Shown here piece after piece: positions 15,250-25,200 of a stretch of DNA of 25,880 nt. The translations under genes were made by a program, and so were the position numbers. How positions within the stretch are numbered: the first letter of the stretch is position 1; each line of letters begins with the position of its first letter. Origin of the DNA: an uncultured Fretibacterium sp. (GTDB lineage: Bacteria > Synergistota > Synergistia > Synergistales > Aminobacteriaceae). The notes beneath the pieces were generated by a model, which was not told the origin of the DNA, made no database searches, and saw only the letters and a program-made list of their open reading frames with translations. The stretch is taken from positions 1 to 25,880 of the forward strand of contig CALGHA010000003.1 in assembly GCA_937915835.1 (NCBI GenBank). Reading direction: 5' to 3'.

Positions 15250-18200
15250 GAGCTTGCCTCCTGTTCAGCCTGTTCATGTTCAAGTCCATGTCCAATGGGA
15301 TTACTCAGATTACCCTGTTGCTTTAATATCTCAATCCCGACGTTTAATTTTTCAGCGACGAGGGCTTTAACATATTTACTGAGTGAAGGAGCATCCATCG
15401 TATCGATTAACGCAAATACTTTGTCTCGAAAGTGAGATTTATATTCTTCTTCGGCGATAGATTTTACTCGTTTTTGAATAAGCTCATTTTCCGTCCAATA
15501 AAACGGCGCTTCCTTTGAAGTCTCTCTGAGCTTCTTACGTACGAACAGGGGATCAGGTAACACATATCGATAATCCTTCAGGAAATTGCGTGCAAAAAAT
15601 TTGTCGCGAGATTGAGGATTATTTAAATCATCGTAAAAATTTGCGGTCTCGAGAAAATCCATTGCAAAATTAACTTCAGCTTCGGTCGGCGATTTCTTCA
15701 TGACGATCTCAAATGCTCGTTTTGCTTTTGCTCTATCCTGTTCACTAATCATGCATAGTATAGGGGTATCGAAGTGTTCAGACCAATCAGCAGGATCTTT
15801 AGTGCCTGTAAATTTCTGCCAAATGTCCTTGAGTTTCTGTCGAAATTGGCCGGTTTTGTAGTTTTTGATCTCAGCCTCAACATAACGAAAGTATTCGCTA
15901 GACGGTTTCATAAATTGTTTAGTAGGCAAAGCGTTAAAAATCTCAATAATTTCCGGTTCAGTTAATCCTTCAAGAAACGGAGCAGCAATTATCTTAAAAA
16001 CTCCAAACTGATTTTGAGAGAATGCCTCAAAGTCTGTTCGGTAACGAGTGAGTGCTTCAAGAAATTTGCTTCGATTATGAGACGGAAGATTATTAAAGCG
16101 GAGTATCTCATAAAGATTTTCGAGAAATGGCAGAAAATTCGCTGCGTAATTTTGAGCGGCCTCGAAAGATACGCGCAAGTTATTTACTGCATCGATCCAA
16201 AGCGCGACAGTTTTTGAAAGTGAAGAGGACTTTGGCAAAAATTTATTAGACTCTATGACGATTTCATAATCAAGAATAAGGGCATTAAGTTTTTCGTCCA
16301 GTTTTTCTTGAGAGAGGGAACTCGATGTGAAGTTCAGGAACTTTGTATCGAGTGTCCAATCGCCATAAATTTCACTAGCGAGTTGAGGCAAAATTCCGTC
16401 TCTAAAATTTTCGATATAACGCATAAATCCTTTTTGGCAATTTTCTTCCGTGAGAAGATTAGCGAGGTCATCCGAAAGATCAGGAGAAGATATGACGAGT
16501 GTCCCAATTTTGAATACGGCATCGTCGTCTTCTAAAATTCTGGAATATGCCTCGATAGCTTTTAATATAACTTGAGGATTTGATTTCAGAGTTATGTCCG
16601 AGAAAATATTTTTAATGCACCAAAGAGGGAAATGAAAATTTTGCAAAGTTGCTGCGATTTTCTGTTTTACATTTTCTATTGAGATGCACTGTTCCGTCGG
16701 AACACTGAAAGCTGACGAGCTGCACGTTAAAAAAGCATTTTGCTCTTGGCTCATGATGGTAATAAATTCTTCGCGAAAAGCTCTAGAAGGATTTATGTCG
16801 TAGTTCAGTACGTTGAAAATCGCTTCGGCTAATTTGTCGGAATTCATAATCTCGGTCTTAAGTCCATTACTCCAGAAAAAATTTTCTCCTGAGTATTCTT
16901 TGAGGAGAAAGCCCATAATGAAAGCAGTAAAATTATTTGGCATGAAACCGAAGGGAGGATCTTTGAGAGTGTTGTAAATTGTGAACACGCTCACGTTTCC
17001 CGAAGGTTGTGCTAAATTTTCGGCGATGATACTTTCGACTTGTAATTTTGCTTGTACAATAGGCAGCTTTTTCTTGGTGTCGTCTTCCCAATAATTATTA
17101 ACTCCCCAAGCTCCAGCTAATGCAAAATCTAGGCTGTTATCCTCTCGCGGTGCTAAAAATTGGCCGGTCAGTTTTTGTGTAATGCCGCATTTTGCTCCGA
17201 GTTTAAATTGTCGTGACTTGCTCAAGAAAATTGATGTAGTTGCGTTATAGTGTTCAAGTCCGCAGGGGTAACGTTGAAAATCAATCGCCTTTAACTCATT
17301 AATTAAAGAGCTGCTATCTTGAATTCTTTTTCCTTGAGGGGCATCATGCGTATATAAAACGAAGGACCCTGTTAGAATTTTATTCTTCCAATTTGTGATG
17401 TACGTCTGAACTTTGGCTTGAAATTCTTCGGCGCGTTGTTTGTCGCCTTTTTGAGAATAATATTTACTGTAAGCCAGAGTTTCGATATACCGCTCAAAAT
17501 TATTTTGTCCCATTATGCTTGCAGAAGTGTCGATGAAAATAACGTCGCTTGATGTTACGATCGTGGGCAGGACTTCTCGAACTTGAACAGCTTCCAAATC
17601 ATTAAGAGCGAAGACGGCGATTAAATAAAAGTGTTCGTGAGTTGATGCTCTAATAATTTCATTTATTGTCCTTTGGAGTTCACGAACCGAAGATGCTCTG
17701 AGAATAAACCTGTCTGAGATTTCGTCCGGGATAAAAATTGTTTCGATTAAGCGTGCTCGATCGATGAGCGTTTGAGTATTAATAGATTTAATGAGCTCAT
17801 CTTTTTCCTGCTTAATTAAGTTTGTATCATCCAGAGTATTTGCGATTGTGTACTCAAAATTCCCATCAGATAAAGCGCGCTTGAAGAGCAGCCCTTTTTC
17901 GACGAGTTTAGCAGCGATCGTTGAGGCTGTATTTTCCGGCCAATTAGTCCCGGAGAATGCGAGATTAATATTGCTATCGTTAGGTCTCAATAAATCGATA
18001 GTATGATTTTGGAAATTGAAAGCCTGTAGAAGCAATATAGTTTTCAATACACGCTGTTCTTCGCATGTTAAAGCTTCGGGCTTAAGAATATCGTAGGTAT
18101 TAAGTACGATGCGTTCGTCGTTATAAAGAAAATTGTTATCTTTTCTGTAGAAGAAATCCCAAAGCATATCTACAGTGAGAGCGTAATTTTGATCTGTGGG

Positions 18201-19475
18201 TCCAAAGTTCTTAATGTACCATTTAAAGGCATGCAATTCCGATTCATCTTCATCATTAATGAGAAAGTCAAACATGCTTCTTTGATTTGACCCAAAAATT
18301 ACGGATAAATGTTTGAGCATGAGTGCGGCATAAGGGTGAATTGGAATTACAGCCTGTAGATCATTATCGAGTAAAAACGAGTTCGGGTTAACGTGTTCAA
18401 GACTGGTGCAAATTTTAGTACGGGCATTAGTGAACTCGTTATTAATCTCCCGATGATATTTTTCCCACTCAGTTTTGAGCGTTGGGTCATCTGTAATTTG
18501 CAGAGCTTGAGCCATAAGTTTGAATGCCATATTATCCGGCAAGTCAATTTTTATTGGCGGGATAAAGCGGTCGAGAATTTTTTTAGCAGATTCTGCGTTG
18601 AGGAACAAGCCTCCTGCATCGTGAGCCACGATTAAGAAATAGAAAGGCGAGGAGAAACTCAACTCTACTAGAGTCTGAAATCCTGTGAGGGAAGTCGGGT
18701 TATTGTGAAAGAATTCCGTGAACTCGTCCCAAATGAATAAAATTGCTTTTAAATTATTAGCTTCGATGACGTTTTTTATCCAGTTGATTAAGTCATGAAC
18801 ATCCATACGAAATGCCATAACGCCGTTATCATTTGCTGTTTTGATTAAGCTGCTTAAAATTTTTTCGGAATGTTCGAGAGGATTATTTTTTATGATAGAG
18901 ATAATTTCATCGATATTTTTTCCATAGAAATCCCAAAAGTATTGTTTCTCGATGATTAATTGCCCAATGTAATCACGATTAGCTTTTTTTTCTAGCCACT
19001 TGAGAGCTGCTTCGCGTAATGAGTTTTCGGCTTTATTAGCTCCGTGAGTTTCAAGGGCATTCATGATGCTAGATTGAATTGAGAGAATAAGGTCCTGATC
19101 TGAGTGAATGGAACTAGAACCGATTTTATGTACGACAATAATTTTGCCAGCGTTTTTGTCGGTCAAGAATTTCTGACAGAGTTCAAGATCGAGATCATAT
19201 TTTCTGAAGTATTCTTCGACGTCTTCATCTGGAGCCTCGAACAGTGATTTAATTGTGAGTGCTGCGTGAGATTTTCCAGAGCCGTAAGCGCCTTCGAGCC
19301 AAAGTGATTTTGGGTTTAATCTTGAGACGGCCTCATGAATTTTTTCTAGGAGATTTACGAACACCGTATGAGGGAAGAAATTTTTCCAGCTGACTTTTTG
19401 GCTTTGAATTAATTCCGGAGTAACAGCGGCATAATATCTTGGGTCAATATAAAAGTAGTCAACATATTTTTTCAT
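15246..19475 (-). CDS. brxC: BrxC-like P-loop ATPase (BREX type-4-like)
   Basis: This giant ATPase (1409 residues from ATG 19475; a GTG two codons upstream is possible) has Walker A GAYGSGKSH and Walker B ILFIWDEFTEFF (Lys70 and Asp252/Glu253, counted from the GTG), then a sensor-like FYFLIVAHDAGG. The order and size match BrxC/PglY-type AAA+ proteins, which in BREX act as large ATP-dependent assemblies with PglZ. The long C-terminal region is helical without other motifs I recognise. It starts inside the 3' end of the preceding gene (overlap about 17-23 bases) and ends in an ATGA overlap with pglZ, the coupling expected for subunits of one complex. Family call by motif, size and partner; no sequence search was possible. 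Confidence 0.82.
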   Translation of the reverse strand: MKKYVDYFYIDPRYYAAVTPELIQSQKVSWKNFFPHTVFVNLLEKIHEAVSRLNPKSLWLEGAYGSGKSHAALTIKSLFEAPDEDVEEYFRKYDLDLELCQKFLTDKNAGKIIVVHKIGSSSIHSDQDLILSIQSSIMNALETHGANKAENSLREAALKWLEKKANRDYIGQLIIEKQYFWDFYGKNIDEIISIIKNNPLEHSEKILSSLIKTANDNGVMAFRMDVHDLINWIKNVIEANNLKAILFIWDEFTEFFHNNPTSLTGFQTLVELSFSSPFYFLIVAHDAGGLFLNAESAKKILDRFIPPIKIDLPDNMAFKLMAQALQITDDPTLKTEWEKYHREINNEFTNARTKICTSLEHVNPNSFLLDNDLQAVIPIHPYAALMLKHLSVIFGSNQRSMFDFLINDEDESELHAFKWYIKNFGPTDQNYALTVDMLWDFFYRKDNNFLYNDERIVLNTYDILKPEALTCEEQRVLKTILLLQAFNFQNHTIDLLRPNDSNINLAFSGTNWPENTASTIAAKLVEKGLLFKRALSDGNFEYTIANTLDDTNLIKQEKDELIKSINTQTLIDRARLIETIFIPDEISDRFILRASSVRELQRTINEIIRASTHEHFYLIAVFALNDLEAVQVREVLPTIVTSSDVIFIDTSASIMGQNNFERYIETLAYSKYYSQKGDKQRAEEFQAKVQTYITNWKNKILTGSFVLYTHDAPQGKRIQDSSSLINELKAIDFQRYPCGLEHYNATTSIFLSKSRQFKLGAKCGITQKLTGQFLAPREDNSLDFALAGAWGVNNYWEDDTKKKLPIVQAKLQVESIIAENLAQPSGNVSVFTIYNTLKDPPFGFMPNNFTAFIMGFLLKEYSGENFFWSNGLKTEIMNSDKLAEAIFNVLNYDINPSRAFREEFITIMSQEQNAFLTCSSSAFSVPTEQCISIENVKQKIAATLQNFHFPLWCIKNIFSDITLKSNPQVILKAIEAYSRILEDDDAVFKIGTLVISSPDLSDDLANLLTEENCQKGFMRYIENFRDGILPQLASEIYGDWTLDTKFLNFTSSSLSQEKLDEKLNALILDYEIVIESNKFLPKSSSLSKTVALWIDAVNNLRVSFEAAQNYAANFLPFLENLYEILRFNNLPSHNRSKFLEALTRYRTDFEAFSQNQFGVFKIIAAPFLEGLTEPEIIEIFNALPTKQFMKPSSEYFRYVEAEIKNYKTGQFRQKLKDIWQKFTGTKDPADWSEHFDTPILCMISEQDRAKAKRAFEIVMKKSPTEAEVNFAMDFLETANFYDDLNNPQSRDKFFARNFLKDYRYVLPDPLFVRKKLRETSKEAPFYWTENELIQKRVKSIAEEEYKSHFRDKVFALIDTMDAPSLSKYVKALVAEKLNVGIEILKQQGNLSNPIGHGLEHEQAEQEASS

Positions 19476-20268
19476 GATCACATGTAATTAAATCTAGAAC
19501 ATTAATTGAAGTTTTGGATGGATTGAGAGTTATGCTTTGAATATCCAAAGAAAAGGAGACTGAGACAAAATCAGGGTAATTTGCGGCTAATCCGTTAAGT
19601 ATATTAATCATGTTTTTTTCGTTAATGCCGAACATTTTCACCGGGCTTACTCCTTCTTCTGAATCGTCAAATAATTTCTCAAACTTAAAGCCATAATTCC
19701 AACCAGACATTTCGGCGAATTTGTATAAACTATAAAGGATTACTAAATCTGAAGGTTTTTCCCATTTTAATCTGATAATGTTTAATAGTCTCTTCCCATT
19801 ATATATATCTTCATAAGAACTTTTTCCGAAACCAACTTCTCCTAAAGGCAAACAACACATTTGCCCCAGAGCTGTAACTGCATCGGAGCCTCCTTTAGAT
19901 CCATAATCGCTAATCATTTTTACCAAACACAATTTAGAGTAACTTTCATCGAAAATTACTCGCTTAAGGTACCATCTAACTAGAGGTGAACCGCAACTTA
20001 AATTCACCATAATAATTCCCCAACTCGCATAATTGATAATACCGAGCTGGCTTATCTTATCTGCCGTCACCGAGAAACGACAACTTTGATCCAGCAACTC
20101 AGCATCAAGTAAAAACCTCTTGAAAAAACGCAACATAACAGAACCTAGATTGTTCTTTTCAAAGAAGCCATCTTTATACTTAAAGAATTGCTTGATCCAA
20201 TCCATTCTCGGGGCAAAGTGCGAATACCGATTAAGATTTTCGGCTTTCTTGCTTCCGAAAAACGTCAT
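19459..20268 (-). CDS. BrxP C-terminal-like protein lacking the PAPS-reductase domain
   Basis: The 269-residue protein contains a stretch I recognise from the C-terminal part of PAPS-reductase-like (BrxP-type) proteins of type-4 BREX loci: KWEKPSDLVILYSLYKFAE (~165-183), GVSPVKMFGI (~205-214), ILNGLAANYPDFVSVSFSLDIQSITL (~223-248) and NVLDLI. The N-terminal third (FAPRMDWIKQFF) is loosely DUF4007-like. The PP-loop (SGGxDS) of the reductase domain is absent, and no gene upstream supplies it. It sits directly before brxC, the place brxP occupies in type-4 BREX, and overlaps brxC. It is probably a scaffold or adaptor subunit that has lost, or never had, the catalytic domain. The match is from memory. 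Confidence 0.55.
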   Translation of the reverse strand: MTFFGSKKAENLNRYSHFAPRMDWIKQFFKYKDGFFEKNNLGSVMLRFFKRFLLDAELLDQSCRFSVTADKISQLGIINYASWGIIMVNLSCGSPLVRWYLKRVIFDESYSKLCLVKMISDYGSKGGSDAVTALGQMCCLPLGEVGFGKSSYEDIYNGKRLLNIIRLKWEKPSDLVILYSLYKFAEMSGWNYGFKFEKLFDDSEEGVSPVKMFGINEKNMINILNGLAANYPDFVSVSFSLDIQSITLNPSKTSINVLDLITCDHEKIC

Positions 20269-20309
20269 AAACTACTAAATAAATCTTAACTACTATTTTG
20301 TTCTTTGCT

Positions 20310-21770
20310 TCAAGCGATACGCAACATTCTCCTCTTGAAAGGTTCGGCTTCGGCAATAGCAGCATCAATACCCTTGAACCGTTTTGCCTTTTGAAGATAA
20401 CCCTCACTAACTAAGAACTCGACTACATCATTACGAGTCTGCCACGCATCAAAATCAGTCAAAGCCCTAGTAATCAACATTTGAAAATCCTTAATTCCGC
20501 TATTCTTACGAACAACTGCACCTAGACAATCATCTTCATAATAGTCCAGATGAATGAGTTCAAAGTTCCAGCTGAATCCTGCCGAATAGCTCTCGAGTAA
20601 ATACTTGTTCCAAGAATTGCCGTCATTAGGATAAATCATTAACATATTAAGCTCCTGCAACGACATATAATCTCTATTTCCAAGCACATTACCGATAGCC
20701 CTGTCTAGTTCCGTAATATCAAAGCTCACGTACTTTCTCTGCACAAACCTGTTTTTGGAAACTCTAAGCATTACGTCAAAAACTGCGTTCCATTGGATTT
20801 TATCTTTATGAAGTTCTGCCTTGAAAAAATCCTTGAGCTTCTCAAGCGTAAGTTCATCATAAGCATTGCAGAATTTTTTTACAAGATCTCTGCAATCCAG
20901 ATAATCAACTCTGTTGCTTATCAGTGAACGATTGAATAAAAACTTATCTTTTAACAGAAAGCTTAAGCTATTGTAAAAAGCTCTGTTCGTAAAGTTCTCA
21001 ATGCTCATAGAGATGCTCGGAAAACCATCAATGATTATCTCGCGTAACTCGTCAACCGAAATATAAGCCTTAACTTCAAGCTGACTGCTGATAATATCTT
21101 GAATTTGTTCTAACTCCTCAGGCATAACGGGAAGATTAACAGAACAAAAATACCTATCTTTACCCGCTGTAATGAATTCTTTTGGTCTCGCTGACTTCAA
21201 GTACTCACTAATTACCTTCACAGGAATATACCACAAAACTTCATGTATCTCTTTACAGGTGACTGGCACCGACGAAGAACGAATGAACTCGTTAATTTCC
21301 TGGAAAACCTCATTCTCGGAACCGACATAAACGCACTTCTCGTTGAAAGAATATCTTCCTCCTAACTTTTCTAAAAGAACACTACGAAAAACTTCAATAG
21401 AGTAAATCTTAAGCTGAGACGTAAGGGCGAATAAATACTTCTTGAACAACTCTGAAAAATACACGCTCTTCCCGCCTTGATTGAAGACTTCTACAATGTC
21501 CTTCACAACTTGAGCTGTTAACTTGTCCTGAGTCTCTAAACATTCCATAGAAAAAACCCGATTTTCCCTCATCATACCGACTGAGCTAATCATCTTTATA
21601 ATTTCTTCGTCAGACTGTTCAAGCTCCGAACCAAACTTTGAAACATAACAAGCCCTGAAACGATTTCTATCGATCATGCTGCCTACGCGGAAACCATAGG
21701 GAAAATTACCGCTAAGAATAAGTGCAAGCTGTTTCTTTTTCTTTTCTGGAATTGCTAACGGCTTATTCAT
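20310..21770 (-). CDS. Multi-winged-helix protein of unknown function, first gene of the BREX-like operon
   Basis: I do not recognise this ~486-residue protein as a named family. It has at least three consecutive segments with winged-helix spacing: about residues 100-155 (VYFSELFKKY...IYSIEVFRSVL...YSFNEKCVYV), 155-210 (VTCKEIHEVLWYIPVKVISEYL) and 220-290 (YISVDELREIII...AFYNSLSFLL), plus a C-terminal one near 440-475. This is like the HARE-HTH and other tandem wHTH proteins that bind DNA or modified bases. The ATG at 21770 has AAAGGA 12 bases upstream; a TTG at 21782 abuts that site and is less likely. It is separated by 41 bases from the BrxP-like gene and could be the operon's regulator or its DNA-recognition subunit. 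Confidence 0.5.
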   Translation of the reverse strand: MNKPLAIPEKKKKQLALILSGNFPYGFRVGSMIDRNRFRACYVSKFGSELEQSDEEIIKMISSVGMMRENRVFSMECLETQDKLTAQVVKDIVEVFNQGGKSVYFSELFKKYLFALTSQLKIYSIEVFRSVLLEKLGGRYSFNEKCVYVGSENEVFQEINEFIRSSSVPVTCKEIHEVLWYIPVKVISEYLKSARPKEFITAGKDRYFCSVNLPVMPEELEQIQDIISSQLEVKAYISVDELREIIIDGFPSISMSIENFTNRAFYNSLSFLLKDKFLFNRSLISNRVDYLDCRDLVKKFCNAYDELTLEKLKDFFKAELHKDKIQWNAVFDVMLRVSKNRFVQRKYVSFDITELDRAIGNVLGNRDYMSLQELNMLMIYPNDGNSWNKYLLESYSAGFSWNFELIHLDYYEDDCLGAVVRKNSGIKDFQMLITRALTDFDAWQTRNDVVEFLVSEGYLQKAKRFKGIDAAIAEAEPFKRRMLRIA

Positions 21771-21799
21771 AATCGACTTCAATCCTTTCTTTCTTAAAA

Positions 21800-21833
21800 T
21801 TCTTAACTAAACTGCTTTCTTAACTAAACTGCT
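21800..21833. repeat. Tandem 17-bp direct repeat in the divergent control region
   Basis: TTCTTAACTAAACTGCT occurs twice head to tail (21800-21816 and 21817-21833), with a partial third copy just left of it. It lies 30-60 bases upstream of the minus-strand wHTH gene, so in its 5' leader or promoter. It could be a regulator-binding site or a replication slip. Confidence 0.7.
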
Positions 21834-21993
21834 TCAGGAGGTACTTTACAAGGCCCAACTCGCTCACAATCACTGCGTAAAACTCTGACATGTTCGCTCA
21901 CTGTCCTATAAAAAGTTGTAAATCAAACTCGATGTGAAACAATGAAACAATATCGAATCTGACCTAAGTTTATCGTACTAACTAACAGCGACA

Positions 21994-22016
21994 GGTTGTA
22001 TCATTTTGATACTACC
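21994..22016. promoter_or_regulatory. Inverted repeat GGTTGTATC / GATACTACC
   Basis: Nine-base arms (21994-22002 and 22008-22016) with one mismatch flank ATTTT. The size and spacing suit a dimeric repressor. It lies about 225 bases from both divergent genes, so it could control either. Confidence 0.45.
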
Positions 22017-22018
22017 CC

Positions 22019-22046
22019 CTCGATACATAAAATTTTACATATCGAG
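22019..22046. promoter_or_regulatory. Nested palindrome CTCGATA-TAAAATTTTA-TATCGAG
   Basis: CTCGATA (22019-22025) and its exact complement TATCGAG (22040-22046) flank a second palindrome, TAAAATTTTA (22028-22037). It starts three bases after the neighbouring dyad. TAAAAT could serve as a -10 in either direction, so an autoregulated bidirectional control point is possible. Confidence 0.45.
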
Positions 22047-22220
22047 CTACCAAGATAGCTTTCCCCATAAACTTATGAGGAATTATAACACACATTAAAA
22101 AGAAAAATGAATACGTTCTCATTCCCTGCGGATATACAAAAACCGAAAAAATCATGATAATATCTAAACGCAATCCAATTTTTATAAAATTTTTATATAT
22201 AGAAAAGAGGCATTAAAGCC

Positions 22221-25200
22221 ATGAAGAAAAGTAGTAGTTTGGTTCTGGCGGCATGTACAGTTTTTACGGCTGCCCAAGTTTTTGCTGGAACGTTCACGCC
22301 TGGCACGTATGAGGGTAAGGGACGAGGATACAGCGAGAATCTCGAAGTTGTCGTGAAAGTGACGGTTGATGAGGAGAAGATTACGGCCGTAGAGATTGAT
22401 GCACCTGAAGAAGTGCCGTTCGGAGTGCCGCAATTTGAGAATTACGGAGGCCAGTTAATCGGGAAGTCAGAGGCTCAAATTGATGCAGTCTCGAACGCGA
22501 CGATGACGCGCAACGGAATTGTTCAGGCAGTGGAAAACGCATTAAAGAAAGCCCGTGCGAAGAGTTCAGGGTTTACGCCCGGAACATACGAAGGCAAGGG
22601 ACGAGGATACAGCGAGAATCTCGAAGTTGTCGTGAAAGTGACGGTTGATGAGGAGAAGATTACGGCCGTAGAGATTGATGCACCTGAAGAAGTGCCGTTC
22701 GGAGTGCCGCAATTTGAGAATTACGGAGGCCAGTTAATCGGGAAGTCAGAGGCTCAAATTGATGCAGTCTCGAACGCGACGATGACGCGCAACGGAATTG
22801 TTCAGGCAGTGGAAAACGCATTAAAGAAAGCCCGTGCGAAGAGTTCAGGGTTTACGCCCGGAACATACGAAGGCAAGGGCAAGGGATACAGCGAGACCGA
22901 AGAAATCACAGTGAAAGTGACGGTTAATGAGAAAGAGATTACGGCTGTAGAGATTGACGGAGCTGGAGAAGTTCCGTTTGGAGTTCCACAGTTTGAGAAT
23001 TACGGAGGCCAGTTAATCGGGAAATCGGAAGCGAAGATTGATGCAGTTTCTGGAGCGACGATGACGCGAGATGGAATTATCGCGGCTGTAGAAAAAGCAC
23101 TTTCCGAAGCGCGAGGAGAATCGACCGAGAACAATGCTCCTGTGTCGTTCAAGGCTGGCGAGTACGAGGCGGAGGCTGCAGGATATAACGGGCCAGTGAA
23201 GCTGAGTGTGAAATTCGACGCTGATAAACTCGCTGACATTAAGATTGTCTCTCACGCAGAAACCGAACACGTTGGAGATATAGCGTTCAGCATAATGATA
23301 CCGGAAATGCTTCAAGCTAACGGCTCAGGAGTTGACGCGGTAAGCGGAGCGACATTCTCAACGAGGGCATTAAGGAACGCTGTGAACATGGCGGCAGAAG
23401 CTGCTGGATGTACAAATCTTGACGAGTTCATGTCGAGGAAAGTTGAGCATAAGGCCGAAGCTCCTATCAATGTAAATTTTGACGTTGTTATAGTCGGAGC
23501 AGGCGGAGCAGGGGTTGCGGCGGCGGCACAAGCAGCACAAGACGGAAATACTGTTCTGTTAATAGAAAAGAACGCGGAAGTCGGCGGTAATACGTTAGTC
23601 TCAGGCGGACAATATCAAAGCGTAATGCCTTATCTCGTATGGGACCCGAAAGACCCTGATGCTACGACCGGAGTATACGCGTTCAACGGCCAGACTTACG
23701 AGAAAGTGAAAAGTGTTCAGGGTTGTATTGCCGAGCTCAAGATGATAATGAATTGGAACGAAGCTCCGTTTGATGCGAAATTCTACGAGACTCATGAATA
23801 CGTAGCAGGAGACGCGGCCGAACTTTCGAAGCACGGAGTTCACGCAGAATATCTTTCTATACTTCAAGCATTAAAAGCTGAGATTAAAGCCTATCTTGAC
23901 TGGGCACAACCGAAACTTGATGCGGGAATTCCTGAAAATCAGCTTGCATTATTCTCAACGTTAAACCTTCATATTTTCCAGACATATTACGGCGGCTTAA
24001 GACAGAGCGCTGACGGCAAGAGCTGGATTTACGGCGATGTTAATCTTGTTCGTCAGTTTATCGAGAACGCGCAGGGTTTGAAAGAGTGGCTTGAAGGAAT
24101 GGGCTCAATGTTCCACGAGGACACACAGCCGACGTTAATCGGAGCTCTCTGGTATCGTGAGAATGAGTTTGTCGGAGCTGAAGTTGATACTGATGGCGAC
24201 GGAGTGAAAGAGAATTATCCCGGACGCTGGGGAACGTTCTTTGTTGCTCCTGTGAACTCGTTCTTAAAGGCCAATCCCAAGAACACAATCATGCTTAGAA
24301 CTAGCGTGAATGAATTAATCGAAGAGGGCGGAAGAATAATCGGAGTTAAGGGAAAACGTTATGACGGCACGGAAGTTACGGCACTAGCGGCAAAAGGAGT
24401 AATTCTCGCGACAGGCGGATATGCGGCCAATTTGAATGAAGTAGTCGAGAAAAATATTTATTGGTCATCTGAATATTTATCAACAGCAACAAAGACAACA
24501 AACCGTTCATCACTTCGCGGCGATGGTGTAGCGATGGCTGAAAAAGCTGGTGCTGCGTCAACGGGAATGGGCTTTACTCAGTTAATGCCAATCTCATGGG
24601 TCGACAATGGCAATCTTGCTTTCGGCGGCGGAAATTACGCGTGCTGGATTAATCCGAACACCGGCAAAAGATTTGTTGATGAAGGTTCCGAAAGAGATGT
24701 ACTTTCGCTTGCAGAGTTCCGTAACGGAATGGAATATAAGGGAAGCAAAGGAGCGTTCTTAGAGTTCTACAATGCGGCTCAAAAGATGCCTGCACCTGTT
24801 CAGCTTCCGGAGACTGGGGATTATCCAGGAAGATATTACCGTCGTAAAGTTTCGGAACTTGGTGAATTGTTCAAGGAGTTAGGCGTTAAGGCAGATCCGA
24901 AAGTTGTCGAGCAGACGATTAGAGATTATGACAAAGCCGTAATGACAGGCGGAGAATTTCCTGATGTTGGTAAAGCGATAGCTTCTCGTCCAGTTGGGAA
25001 CGTTGAGAGGAACGCTGACGGAAGCTATAACGTCGACAGCTACGATTTAGATAATACGATTATGACAATCAGGCTTCTTGCTCCGAGCACGCATCACACG
25101 ATGGGCGGACTTGTAGTAGATCAGGGCCGACACGTAATGACTAAAGAAGGCAGAATAATTCCTGGACTTTACGCGGCAGGAGAAGTTACGGGAGGAATTC

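Larger units (their letters stand above)
21771..22220. promoter_or_regulatory. 450-base divergent intergenic region
   Basis: The stretch separates the leftward BREX-like operon from the rightward flavoprotein gene and should hold both promoters. I see several dyads (listed separately), a CCCCATAA-ac-TTATGAGG hairpin at 22063-22080 and scattered ATCGA/TCGAT half-sites (21929, 21952). No coding frame or RNA gene is apparent and no promoter stands out enough to call. Confidence 0.6.

Noticed and set aside
19459..21770. Dnd/Ssp phosphorothioation system
   Set aside because: No DndC-like PP-loop, cysteine desulfurase or DndD-type protein is present; PglZ plus BrxC point to BREX instead.
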